From Polaromonas sp. (lineage in GTDB: Bacteria; Pseudomonadota; Gammaproteobacteria; Burkholderiales; Burkholderiaceae_C): a DNA stretch of 64,000 nt. The DNA is taken from positions 558,001 through 622,000 of the forward strand of contig NZ_JABBPE010000015.1 of assembly GCF_012927455.1 (NCBI RefSeq), written 5' to 3'. This document shows, piece by piece, positions 53,976 through 62,523 of this stretch; position 1 is the first letter of the stretch; every line of letters starts with the position of its first letter. A model generated the notes under the pieces. The model saw nothing but the letters and a program-made list of their open reading frames with translations, was not told where the DNA came from and did not search any database. The position numbers and the translations under genes are program-made.

Positions 53976-56900
53976 GTGAACCTCTCCGAGCCCTTCGTCC
54001 GCCGGCCCGTAGCCACGGTATTGCTGACCATAGGCCTGGCGCTGGCGGGCATAGGCGCGCTGTTTGTGCTGCCCGTCTCGCCGCTGCCGCAGGTTGATTT
54101 TCCCGTCATCTCGGTCAGCGCCTCGCTGCCCGGCGCCAGCCCAAGCACCATGGCCAGCAGCGTGGCCACGCCGCTGGAAAGGCGCCTGGGCGTGATCGCC
54201 GGCGTCAATGAGATGACGTCGAACAGCGGCACCGGCTCGGCCCGCGTCACGCTGCAGTTCGACCTGGACCGCAAGATCGACGCGGCCGCACGCGAAGTGC
54301 AGGCCGCCATCAACGCTTCCCGCGCCGACCTGCCCGCCACACTGCGCAGCAACCCGACCTACCGCAAGGCCAACCCGGCCGCCTCGCCCGTCATCATCCT
54401 GGCGCTCACTTCCAAAAGCCGCTCGCCCGGGCAAATCTACGACGAAGTCTCCAACCTGCTGCAGCAAAAGATTGCCCAGGTGCCGGGCGTGGGCGATGTG
54501 GAACTCGGTGGCGGTTCGCTGCCGGCCGTGCGTGTTGAGCTGAACCCGTTGGCGTTGAACCGCTATGGCATCAGCATGGAGGACGTGCGGGCGGCCCTGC
54601 AGGCGTCGAATGCCAACCGGCCCAAGGGCGCCATTGAAGTTAACGACGCAGGCGGTGAAGGGGCCGGCCGGCGCCTGCAGATCTATTCGGGCGCCAACAC
54701 CGCCAGCGGCGGGCGTCGTGCTGCCGATTACCGGGGGCTGGTGGTGGCGTGGCGCAACGGTGCGGCAATACGGCTGGGTGATGTGGCCGAGGTGCTGGAC
54801 GGCGTTGAGAACACCAACACCCTGGGCCTTTTCAACGGCGAGCCGGCCGTCGTCGTATTGGTCACACGCCAGCCCGGTGCCAACGTGATTGCAACAGTGG
54901 ACGGCGTGCGGGCTCTGCTGCCGGCCCTGCAGGCGCAGCTGCCTGCCGACGTGCAATTGCAGGTCGCGTCGGACAGTACCAACTCTATTCGCACCTCGCT
55001 GCGCGAAATTGAGCTGACGCTGCTGATATCGATTGCTCTGGTGGTGCTGGTGGTCAGCGCGTTTTTACGCAGCGCGCGCGCCACGCTGATTCCTGCGGTT
55101 GCCACGGTGGTGTCGCTGCTCGGCACCTTTGGCGTGATGTATTTGCTCGGCTTCAGCCTGAACAATCTGAGCCTGATGGCGCTTACCGTGGCCACCGGTT
55201 TTGTGGTGGACGACGCCATCGTGGTGCTGGAAAACACCAGCCGCCACATCGAAGCTGGCATGGACCGCTTCAAGGCGGCGTTGCTGGGCGCACGCGAAGT
55301 CGGTTTCACCGTGCTGTCGATCAGCCTGTCGCTGGTAGCCGTGTTCATTCCGCTGCTCTTCATGGGTGGCCAGATGGGGCGGCTGTTTCGCGAATTCGCC
55401 GTCACGCTGTCAGCGGCGGTGCTGATCTCGCTGGTGATTTCACTGACCACCACGCCCATGATGTGCGCCTGGCTGCTCAAGCCCGCTACAGACCGCAAGC
55501 CGCCGGGACGCATCTCCCGCTGGTTTGACAACGGCTTCAAGCGCGTGCTGCGCAGCTACGAAGTGGCGCTGGACTGGGCACTTGCCAGCAAGCTGCTGGT
55601 GATGCTGATTCTGCTCGCCGTTGTCGCGCTCAACGTCTATCTCTACGTCAAGGTACCCAAGGGCTTTTTCCCACAGCAAGATACCGGGCAGATCGCCGGC
55701 GGCCTGCGCGCCGACCGCAGCATTTCCTTCCAGGCCACGCAGGGCAAGCTCAAACAACTGGTCGACATCATCCGGCGTGACCCGGCGGTGGACACCGTGG
55801 TCGGCTTTACCGGCGGCTCGCGCTCGGGCGGCGGCTTCATGTTCATCAACCTCAAGCCAGTGGCGCAGCGCAGCGATGCCGGTCAGGCCGTCATTGCGCG
55901 GCTGCGCCCGCAGCTGGCGAGCGTCACCGGGGTCTCACTCTTCCTTAACCCGGTACAAGACCTGCGCGGTGGTGGCCGCCAGAGCAGTTCAACCTACCAG
56001 TACACCCTGAAAAGCGACAACGCCGCTGACCTGCGGGTCTGGGCCACGCGGTTGGCCGATCAGATGAAGCGGCAGGAGGCGCTGACCGACGTGGACACCG
56101 ACCAGGAAGAACACGGCGTTGAAACCATGGTCACGGTGGACAAGGAAAGCGCGGCGCGACTCGGCATCAGCTCACGCGATGTCGACAACGCGCTCTACAA
56201 CGCCTTCGGCCAGCGCCAGGTTGCCACCGTCTATGCCGAATTGAACCAGTACCACGTCATCATGGAGGTAGCGCCGCGCTTCACGCGCAGTCCCGAGTCG
56301 CTCAAGGACATCTACATCCCGGCCAGAAACGTCAGTGGCAACAGCGGTGCAAGTGCCAACGGCACGGCGGCCACATCGCCCGTTGCCACGCCCGCAGCGG
56401 CCAGCACCATCCCGGTGAACCCGGCCCTGCGCGATCCCTCCTCCGGCCAGTCGCTCAGTACAGCGGCCAGCACCATGGTGCCGCTCTCAAGCATTGCGCG
56501 CTTCAGCCAGGGTTCCACCGCCGCCTCCATCAGCCACGAAGACGGCGAGCTGTCGACCACCGTTTCTTACAACCTGGCCGAAGGCCGCACCATCAGCGAT
56601 GCCGAGTCGGCTGTCAGGCAGGCCGAAGCCGCCATTGGCCTGCCCAACAATGTGCGCGGCAGTTTTTCAGGCACGGCGCTCAGCGCGCAGGAATCACAAG
56701 GCGAGCAGCCGCTGCTGATACTGGCTGCGCTGGTGGTGATTTACATCGTGCTCGGCATTCTGTATGAGAGCCTGGTGCATCCCCTCACCGTAATCTCTAC
56801 CCTGCCCTCGGCCGGCGTGGGCGCCGTGCTGGCGCTGATGTTGTTCAAGCTCGATTTTTCGCTGATTGCGCTGATCGGCGTTTTTCTGCTGATCGGCATC

Positions 56901-57275
56901 GTCAAAAAGAACGCCATCCTGATCATCGATTTTGCCCTCGACGCCGAACGTGCGCGCGGCATTTCTGCCGTTGAAGCGGTGCGTGAAGCCTGCCTGCTGC
57001 GCTTTCGCCCCATCCTGATGACCACGCTGGCCGCCATACTGGGCGCCCTGCCGCTGGCCATCGGCTTTGGCGAGGGCGCCGAGCTGCGCCGCCCGCTCGG
57101 CATCGCTATCATCGGCGGGCTGATTGCCAGCCAGCTGCTGACGCTGTTGACCACGCCGGTGGTCTATGTGTTGCTCGACAAGCTGCGCCGCCGCAATCCC
57201 TCGGAGCGCCATTTGAGCCGCCACCCCGCTGATTCCAGCCAGCCACCGCCGCGACCGCCGCTGCAACTGCAATGA
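53976..57275 (+). CDS. mdtC: RND multidrug transporter MdtC-like, with low-complexity insertion
   Basis: A 1099-residue RND pump, longer than E. coli MdtC (1025). It begins with GTG at 53976, preceded by GGGAG. NLSEPFVRRPVATVLLTIGL, TVATGFVVDDAIVVLENTSR and GIVKKNAILIIDFAL are typical. Residues about 785-835 are a Ser/Thr/Ala/Pro-rich insert (GNSGASANGTAATSPVAT and onward) in the second periplasmic loop. It is separated from mdtB by the palindrome, so it may need its own promoter or suffer polarity. Confidence 0.94.
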   Translation: MNLSEPFVRRPVATVLLTIGLALAGIGALFVLPVSPLPQVDFPVISVSASLPGASPSTMASSVATPLERRLGVIAGVNEMTSNSGTGSARVTLQFDLDRKIDAAAREVQAAINASRADLPATLRSNPTYRKANPAASPVIILALTSKSRSPGQIYDEVSNLLQQKIAQVPGVGDVELGGGSLPAVRVELNPLALNRYGISMEDVRAALQASNANRPKGAIEVNDAGGEGAGRRLQIYSGANTASGGRRAADYRGLVVAWRNGAAIRLGDVAEVLDGVENTNTLGLFNGEPAVVVLVTRQPGANVIATVDGVRALLPALQAQLPADVQLQVASDSTNSIRTSLREIELTLLISIALVVLVVSAFLRSARATLIPAVATVVSLLGTFGVMYLLGFSLNNLSLMALTVATGFVVDDAIVVLENTSRHIEAGMDRFKAALLGAREVGFTVLSISLSLVAVFIPLLFMGGQMGRLFREFAVTLSAAVLISLVISLTTTPMMCAWLLKPATDRKPPGRISRWFDNGFKRVLRSYEVALDWALASKLLVMLILLAVVALNVYLYVKVPKGFFPQQDTGQIAGGLRADRSISFQATQGKLKQLVDIIRRDPAVDTVVGFTGGSRSGGGFMFINLKPVAQRSDAGQAVIARLRPQLASVTGVSLFLNPVQDLRGGGRQSSSTYQYTLKSDNAADLRVWATRLADQMKRQEALTDVDTDQEEHGVETMVTVDKESAARLGISSRDVDNALYNAFGQRQVATVYAELNQYHVIMEVAPRFTRSPESLKDIYIPARNVSGNSGASANGTAATSPVATPAAASTIPVNPALRDPSSGQSLSTAASTMVPLSSIARFSQGSTAASISHEDGELSTTVSYNLAEGRTISDAESAVRQAEAAIGLPNNVRGSFSGTALSAQESQGEQPLLILAALVVIYIVLGILYESLVHPLTVISTLPSAGVGAVLALMLFKLDFSLIALIGVFLLIGIVKKNAILIIDFALDAERARGISAVEAVREACLLRFRPILMTTLAAILGALPLAIGFGEGAELRRPLGIAIIGGLIASQLLTLLTTPVVYVLLDKLRRRNPSERHLSRHPADSSQPPPRPPLQLQ

Positions 57276-57311
57276 GTCATTTATGTTCTCATGCCTGCGT
57301 CACCACCCTGC

Positions 57312-57402
57312 TGCCGTCATTGCCGCGCAGGCAAAAAGCCGCGGCACCTCACCCACCCCTCGTTCAAAGCGCGCTGGATTCTGCCAGCGCGGGAATGACG
57401 AA
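57312..57402. repeat. Imperfect inverted repeat of the GTCATTCCCGCGC type
   Basis: CCGTCATTGCCGCGCAGGCA near 57314 pairs with TGCCAGCGCGGGAATGACG near 57381. It resembles the widespread palindromic intergenic repeat with GCGGGAATGACG ends. It lies between mdtC and the outer membrane gene. Confidence 0.65.
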
Positions 57403-57417
57403 TCCATAAGGTTGCCC

Positions 57418-58833
57418 ATGCGCCCTAACCTTCACCCTTACCAGTGCGCCACCGCATTGGCCGTGCTGCTCAGCGGCTGCGCCGTCGGCCCCAGTTACCA
57501 GCGCCCGGCCACGGTGGATGTCAGCGCCTTCAAGGAAGCCGAGGGCTGGGTTCCCGCCGCGCCCGCCGATGCGCTGGAGCGCGGCCCTTGGTGGTCGTTG
57601 TTTAACGACCCGCTGCTCGACCAGCTGGCGGCGCGGGTGGAGGTGTCCAACCAGAATGTGGCGGCTGCCGTGGCCGCTTACGCCCAGGCGCGCGCGCTGG
57701 TGCGCGAGCAGCGTGCCGGGCTGTTTCCTGTGGTCACGCTCGATGGCGGCGGCACGCGCTCTCATAGCAGTTCCAGCAGCAGCGGCAGCGGCAGCGGCGG
57801 GCGCACCGGCAACAGCTACCAGCTCAGCATAGGCGGCAATTGGGAGCCCGATGTCTGGGGCCGCCTGGGCCGCGCGGTCGAGGGCGCGAAGGCAGGCGCC
57901 GAGGCCAGCGCCGCCGACCTGGCCTCGGCCAGGCTGTCGGCGCAGGGCGAACTGGCAATCAATTACCTGTCGCTGCGCCAGACCGACGCGCAAAAAGCGC
58001 TGCTGACAACCACCATTGAAGGCTTTCAGCGCAGCCTGGAGATCACGCAAAACCGCTACAGCGCCGGCATTGCGGCCAAAACCGATGTGCTGCAGGCGCA
58101 AACCCAGCTGGCCAATGCGCAGGCCGACGACGCCGGGCTGCAGCGCCAGCGCGCCCAGCTTGAACACGCCATTGCCGTGCTGGTAGGCGTTGCGCCCGGC
58201 AACTTCACGCTCGCCCCCGCTGCCTGGAGCCCCGTTGCGCCTGAGGTTCCGGTAGGCGTGCCGTCCACCTTGCTGCAACGCCGACCCGACATTGCCGCCG
58301 CAGAGCGCCGCGTCGCCATCGCCAACGAGCAGATCGGCATCGCCAAAAGCGCCTACTACCCCAGCCTTTCCCTGGGCGCGTCTTCCGGATTCGGCGCCAG
58401 CCGCGTTGCCGACCTGTTCAACGCCTCCAGCAGCGTCTGGTCGCTAGGTCTGTCGGCCGCGCAAGTGCTCTTCAACGCCGGCGCCACCGGCGCCCGCGTA
58501 GAGGCCCGCCAGGCCGCGCACGCGCAGGCCGTGGCGCAGTACCGGCAAACCGTGCTGAGCGCTTTTCAGGGCGTCGAAGACCAGCTCGCCGCCACCCGCG
58601 TGCTGCAAACCCAGCAGGACCTGCGCCGCCAGGCCTCCACCGCAGCCGACCAGGTCGAGCAGCAAGTGCTCAACCGCTACCGCAGCGGCCAGGTCAGCTT
58701 CACCGAAGTCATCACCGCGCAGGCCACCGCGCTCAATGCGCGCCGCGCATTGGTGCAAGCCATGGCGGATCGGCAGACTACGGCAGTGGCTCTGATCCAG
58801 TCACTGGGCGGCGGCTGGCAGATGGGGAAGTAG
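57418..58833 (+). CDS. NodT-family outer membrane efflux lipoprotein
   Basis: A 471-residue TolC-like channel. The signal peptide ends in the lipobox LLSGC, followed by AVGPSYQRPA, as in NodT/OprM proteins. Two repeats of the OEP fold are visible (LLDQLAARVEVSNQNVAAA and RRPDIAAAERRVAIANEQIG). A Ser/Gly tract lies at residues about 117-128. It completes the MdtABC tripartite pump. ATG 57418 is chosen as the start of the lipoprotein signal. Confidence 0.93.
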   Translation: MRPNLHPYQCATALAVLLSGCAVGPSYQRPATVDVSAFKEAEGWVPAAPADALERGPWWSLFNDPLLDQLAARVEVSNQNVAAAVAAYAQARALVREQRAGLFPVVTLDGGGTRSHSSSSSSGSGSGGRTGNSYQLSIGGNWEPDVWGRLGRAVEGAKAGAEASAADLASARLSAQGELAINYLSLRQTDAQKALLTTTIEGFQRSLEITQNRYSAGIAAKTDVLQAQTQLANAQADDAGLQRQRAQLEHAIAVLVGVAPGNFTLAPAAWSPVAPEVPVGVPSTLLQRRPDIAAAERRVAIANEQIGIAKSAYYPSLSLGASSGFGASRVADLFNASSSVWSLGLSAAQVLFNAGATGARVEARQAAHAQAVAQYRQTVLSAFQGVEDQLAATRVLQTQQDLRRQASTAADQVEQQVLNRYRSGQVSFTEVITAQATALNARRALVQAMADRQTTAVALIQSLGGGWQMGK

Positions 58834-58853
58834 TTTCGCTACGTGCCGGCAAA

Positions 58854-58896
58854 TGCTATGTTTTTAATAGCGCGTTGCACCCATTCCCATTAAGCT
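58854..58896 (-). repeat. 50-bp interspersed repeat, copy I (degenerate)
   Basis: The reverse complement reads AGCTTAATGGGAATGGGTGC then GCGCTATTAAAAACATAGCA. The head block is poorly kept. Confidence 0.55.
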
Positions 58897-58998
58897 GTAC
58901 GTTGATTTGATGCCTGAAACTTGCTAGCCACCCGCTGAACGTCAAAAAGAGAAAAGGCGCTCTTTATTTTGAGCCTTGCCCTTTTTCGCTTTTCTCTA

Positions 58999-59487
58999 TT
59001 ATTTCTTCGGTGCCACCTTCTTGGCCGGTGCGCTGGGTGTCAACTGCTTGGCGGTGGCGGTGGCGGCGCTGCGCAAGTGCTCGGCCGGATCACTTTTTTC
59101 GATCTGAGCCACGCGCTCGCTGAACTCGGGTCGCTTTAGCACGCCGGCAGTGTTCAAGGCGAGCTTGCGAACGCCGGCATCCGCGTCGTTCAACGCCTTC
59201 ATGACCAGATCGCCAGGCGCGGCCTTCGACAGGTTCTGCAAGCCGTGGGCGACGGCGATACGCACTTGCGGATCGTGGTGCTCGGCTGCAACCCGCAGCA
59301 ACTCGATGGCTTCAGCGCCACCGATGAGGCTGGCGGCATAGGCCGCTTTGGCTGCCTTCAGTGGATCGTTGGCGGCGATGATCATCTTCAGGTGTGGCAG
59401 AGCCTCGGGACCGAGTTTGGGGAAGGCCGCGTAGACGGGCTCCTCGCGGTCGATCTCAGCAAGAACTTGTTGCATGGTGACGGACAT
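58999..59487 (-). CDS. HEAT-repeat protein
   Basis: A 162-residue all-helical protein with about three HEAT/PBS-lyase-like repeats (AIELLRVAAEHHDPQVRIAV, then MKALNDADAGVRKLALNTAG). The C-terminal tail is Lys/Ala/Pro-rich (SAPAKKVAPKK). HEAT repeats bind proteins. Last gene of the leftward 59-64 kb operon, 14 bp after the metalloprotease gene. It is followed by an AAAAGG-rich hairpin at about 58940-58990. Confidence 0.8.
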   Translation of the reverse strand: MSVTMQQVLAEIDREEPVYAAFPKLGPEALPHLKMIIAANDPLKAAKAAYAASLIGGAEAIELLRVAAEHHDPQVRIAVAHGLQNLSKAAPGDLVMKALNDADAGVRKLALNTAGVLKRPEFSERVAQIEKSDPAEHLRSAATATAKQLTPSAPAKKVAPKK

Positions 59488-59501
59488 TTTGAGGCTCCAG
59501 A

Positions 59502-60818
59502 CTAGATGGTCGAAGGGCTGGCCAGCATCGTCGCGCTCTCGGAGGCGACGATGTCGGGCGGCGGGTTGGTGATGTTGTCGGTTCCATTGCCGGTCATCAG
59601 CCGGTTGTTGTTGTTGACATGCGCGAGCCCGAGCACATGGCCGATCTCATGGGCCAAAGTCCAGGCGCTCGCGCCGCTGGCCACTGCAGCGCCCGGCTGG
59701 CCTGCCGGGTGGCTGGCGCAGCCGTTGAAAGGCGGCTGGGTGCTGCGAACGAAGTAGGCCACCACGTCGTTGCCGCTGACGAAGTTACGGTGCGAGAACA
59801 GATCGGTCTGCTCTGCCGTCACGCTGCCCATGGTACAGCCGCCCACGTCGAGGTCGTTCAGGGCCGGCAGGCTCAGCACTTCGAAAGACACGTACTTGAT
59901 GCCGATCTGCGCGGTGGCATAGGTCAGGCGCATGTTGGAGATCATCTGGTTGATGCTGAAGCGGGTCGGCGCGGTCAGGCACTTGATATGCAGCCGCATG
60001 GTTTCCCGGCACGCCAGCGCGCCGGTGGCCGGGCTCCAGTAGATTGAGCCATGCTGGAACTCGCTGTAGCGGCCGAGGCCATCTTCGGTGCTGAGCTCGT
60101 CGCTGGTCGGGTAGCCGAGGAAGCTGCGCTCCCAGCCCATGCCGGCCCACAGGTTGCGGATCACGCCATGCACCTCGTGTGCGCCGGTCGCCGGCGTCCA
60201 GTAGATCGAGCCGCCCTGAAAGTGGTTGTAGCGGCCTGCACCGTCGGGCGTGGTCGACTCGTCGGTGGTCGGGTAGCCGAGGAAGCTGCGCTCCCAGCCC
60301 AGGGTCGACCACTTGCCGCGGATCGCGCCGTGAACCTCGTGCGCGCCGAGTACGGGCGTCCAGTAGATCGAGCCGCCCTGGAAGTGGTTGTAACGGCCGA
60401 TGCCGTCTGGCGTGGTCGATTCGTCAGTCAGCGGGTAGCCCAAGAAGCTGCGCTCCCAGCCCAGGCTGGCCCATTTGCCGCGGATATCGCCATGCACTTC
60501 GTGCGCGTCGGTGGCAGGGGTCCAGTAGACCGAGCCGCCCTGGAAGTGGTTGTAGCGGCCGCCGCCGCCCGGTGTGGCGGTTTCGTCGGTGACCGGGTAG
60601 TGCAGCAAGCCGCGCTCCCAGCCGAGAGCGGCCCAGCGGTCGCGGATGCGGCCGTGGATCTCGTGCGCGCCACTGGCCGGCGACCAGTAGATCGATCCGC
60701 TGCGGTAGTGCCGATAGTGGCCGATGCCGTCCGGCGCCCCCAGTTCCGCTATTGTCGCGGGGCCCAGCCAGCCGCCTGCGCCGCCGAGCGCAGCATATTT
60801 CACATCAATGTCCGACAT
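59502..60818 (-). CDS. LGFP-repeat protein with C-terminal metzincin protease domain
   Basis: A 438-residue protein. Residues about 10-275 hold five tandem 54-residue LGFP-type repeats with the core GRYNHFQGGSIYWTP, each ending LGWERSFLGYP. At the DNA level the units recur every 162 bp. The C-terminal domain has HEIGHVLGLAH at 390-400 and the Met-turn RLM at 406-408, the zinc site of metzincins. No signal peptide is visible. LGFP repeats are known mainly from actinobacterial cell-wall proteins. ATG 60818 is preceded by CAGGAGA; a longer frame lacks this. Its target is unknown. Confidence 0.85.
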   Translation of the reverse strand: MSDIDVKYAALGGAGGWLGPATIAELGAPDGIGHYRHYRSGSIYWSPASGAHEIHGRIRDRWAALGWERGLLHYPVTDETATPGGGGRYNHFQGGSVYWTPATDAHEVHGDIRGKWASLGWERSFLGYPLTDESTTPDGIGRYNHFQGGSIYWTPVLGAHEVHGAIRGKWSTLGWERSFLGYPTTDESTTPDGAGRYNHFQGGSIYWTPATGAHEVHGVIRNLWAGMGWERSFLGYPTSDELSTEDGLGRYSEFQHGSIYWSPATGALACRETMRLHIKCLTAPTRFSINQMISNMRLTYATAQIGIKYVSFEVLSLPALNDLDVGGCTMGSVTAEQTDLFSHRNFVSGNDVVAYFVRSTQPPFNGCASHPAGQPGAAVASGASAWTLAHEIGHVLGLAHVNNNNRLMTGNGTDNITNPPPDIVASESATMLASPSTI

Positions 60819-60917
60819 GGATGTTCTCCTGTTGAAGTTCGGTTTGTCCGGAAGGGCCTGCGCAAGCTTTTCAAGTTCAAGAAAAAAGCCTGCAACCCCA
60901 TGCTGGCGCGCACTAAA

Positions 60918-60936
60918 AGCTATCAAATTAATAGCA
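60918..60936 (-). repeat. 50-bp interspersed repeat, copy J (tail only)
   Basis: Only the terminal dyad AGCTATCAAATTAATAGCA remains, in the 123-bp gap between the coiled-coil gene and the LGFP gene. Confidence 0.4.
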
Positions 60937-60941
60937 AACGA

Positions 60942-61505
60942 TCAGCGCGGCCTCGCGTCGTCGTCCTCAACGATCTTCAGCGCCGAGGTCGGCCGCAGGC
61001 TGAACTTGAGCACGCTGACGCTTGTCTCGCCGAGTGCCGACGGCGGCAGCTGCGTGATGCGCAGGCCATCGCTCACGTCGATGCCGCCGCGCACTTCGAC
61101 CTCGACGCTGTCGACCAGCATGCCGGTGGTCTTGCGGCTGATGACGTCGGCGTTGATGCGGTCGATATTGCCCTTGAACTGGCTCACCAGATCCTGCACG
61201 CCGATCTTCGGCACCTTGATAGCGAGCTGTTCGAGCTGGTTTCTCAACTCCTGCACGCGCCCCGCCTGGACCGCCAGCTCTTGGCGCAAACCTGTGACCT
61301 CGTCGCTGCGCGCTGTCACCAGGCGATTGGCCTCGGTGAACTGCTTCTGCAACGCTCCGTTGACGTTGGACAGGCGCTGGATCTCGGCGTCGCGCACGTT
61401 CACGGCCTGCAAGGCCTCGTTGAACTTGCCGCGCACCAGGTCGACGTTCTTGAGGTTGTCGCCGGTGAGCCCGCCGAGCTCGAAGGGTAGGAAAGTGGTT
61501 GCCAT
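60942..61505 (-). CDS. Coiled-coil protein of the unknown 59-64 kb operon
   Basis: A 187-residue protein. Residues about 35-105 are a heptad-rich coiled coil (RDAEIQRLSNVNGALQKQF, then LRQELAVQAGRVQELRNQL). The C-terminal part is beta-rich (MLVDSVEVEVRGGI, SVSVLKFSLRP), with an ending that recalls the LKLKIVPVP ending of the next gene. No membrane segment or signal peptide. The family is not recognised. AAGGAA precedes the ATG. Confidence 0.75.
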   Translation of the reverse strand: MATTFLPFELGGLTGDNLKNVDLVRGKFNEALQAVNVRDAEIQRLSNVNGALQKQFTEANRLVTARSDEVTGLRQELAVQAGRVQELRNQLEQLAIKVPKIGVQDLVSQFKGNIDRINADVISRKTTGMLVDSVEVEVRGGIDVSDGLRITQLPPSALGETSVSVLKFSLRPTSALKIVEDDDARPR

Positions 61506-61527
61506 AGCTTGATTCCTTCTTCGCGCC

Positions 61528-61902
61528 TCAGGCGCTGCGGCCCTGCGGGGGCACGGGCACGATCTTCAGCTTGAGGGTGCTGCTGCCGTCGGCACTGAAG
61601 CTGAAGGTGTTGCGGTACTTGGTGTTGAAGGGCGCGACGTACATGCGCGCGGGGCTGGCAGCATCCTTCTTTTCGAAGTGCAGCGCCATGCGCATCTCGA
61701 CCGTGGCCTCGGGGATCTGGTACCAGGTCACCTGGTAGCCCAGCGCCTGCAGCTCGGGGTGCTCGGTGGCGAGCTGGGTCTGGGTCGCCAGCGCGGCGGC
61801 GTCCAACTCGCGCTGGGCGGCGGCGACGCCGGCGCTGATCTCGCGCACCATGCTCGACAGCGGCGCGATCAGCACTTCGTCCATGTTCACATCGATGGCC
61901 AT
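61528..61902 (-). CDS. Small unknown protein, paralogue of the next gene upstream
   Basis: A 124-residue protein. The N-terminal amphipathic helix reads IAPLSSMVREISAGVAAAQR, followed by a beta-rich part with TWYQIPEATVEMRMALHFEK and FSADGSSTLKLKIVPVP. The same three segments occur in the 194-residue neighbour, so the two are paralogues. I recognise no catalytic motif. It may be a structural or assembly protein; that is inference. Confidence 0.78.
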   Translation of the reverse strand: MAIDVNMDEVLIAPLSSMVREISAGVAAAQRELDAAALATQTQLATEHPELQALGYQVTWYQIPEATVEMRMALHFEKKDAASPARMYVAPFNTKYRNTFSFSADGSSTLKLKIVPVPPQGRSA

Positions 61903-61919
61903 GACAGTTCCTTGTGCGT

Positions 61920-62504
61920 TCAGCGCTCTGTGCGCGTCACCGTGGGCGGGGTCACGGTGGCGTTGATCGTCACCACGTCAGGCGCCAGGCGCACCGGCGC
62001 CGGCACCGGCTTCATCGTCACGCGCAGCAGGCTGGAGCCCTCGGCCGTGTGCGAATAGGTGCTCGCGTTGCGAAAGTTGACCGGCGCCGCAAACGCCATC
62101 ACGCCGCGCTTGGCGAAGCCGGGTCGGCGCTCGGTTTGCGTGGCGCTGGTTTCCTTGAGCGTGATCGACAGCTTGACCTCGATCAACGCTTCGGTGAACT
62201 GGTAGAAGGTCGGCAACAGTCCGGCTTGCAGCAAAGTGGTCTTGACAGGGGCCACCGGTTGCTGCGTCACGCTGAAGCCCGGCACGGTCACGTTGCTGCC
62301 GCCCACCACCACGATGGAGGGCGCCGGGGCGATCACTTCCGTGATCTGCGGGATCAGCTCAATCGCGTTGGCGTCGCTCGCCAAAAACTTGAGCGTCTCG
62401 ATCGACGCCCGATCCAGCGACAACTGCCCTTCAGCGACCGCGGCGGCGAGGTCGCGCACCATGTCGGCGATGGGGAGGTCAAGCAACTCTTGTCCGATGG
62501 CCAT
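61920..62504 (-). CDS. Unknown protein, paralogue of the gene at 61528
   Basis: A 194-residue protein with an N-terminal helix LPIADMVRDLAAAVAEGQLS, a middle insert rich in Val/Pro (IAPAPSIVVVGGSNVTVPG), then TFYQFTEALIEVKLSITLKE and YSHTAEGSSLLRVTMKPVP. These align with the 124-residue neighbour. No signal peptide or membrane helix. AAGGAGAG precedes the ATG. Confidence 0.78.
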   Translation of the reverse strand: MAIGQELLDLPIADMVRDLAAAVAEGQLSLDRASIETLKFLASDANAIELIPQITEVIAPAPSIVVVGGSNVTVPGFSVTQQPVAPVKTTLLQAGLLPTFYQFTEALIEVKLSITLKETSATQTERRPGFAKRGVMAFAAPVNFRNASTYSHTAEGSSLLRVTMKPVPAPVRLAPDVVTINATVTPPTVTRTER

Positions 62505-62523
62505 GAAGCTCTCCTTGAATCGG

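Noticed and set aside
53308..53979. 223-codon plus-strand frame across the mdtB-mdtC gap
   Set aside because: It lies entirely in the 50-bp repeat and the palindrome; no protein-like pattern and no start signal.
60051..61490. 479-codon plus-strand frame opposite the LGFP and coiled-coil genes
   Set aside because: It repeats with the same 162-bp period as the LGFP units it opposes and gives Ala/Val/Arg-rich sequence only; the minus strand has clear domains.
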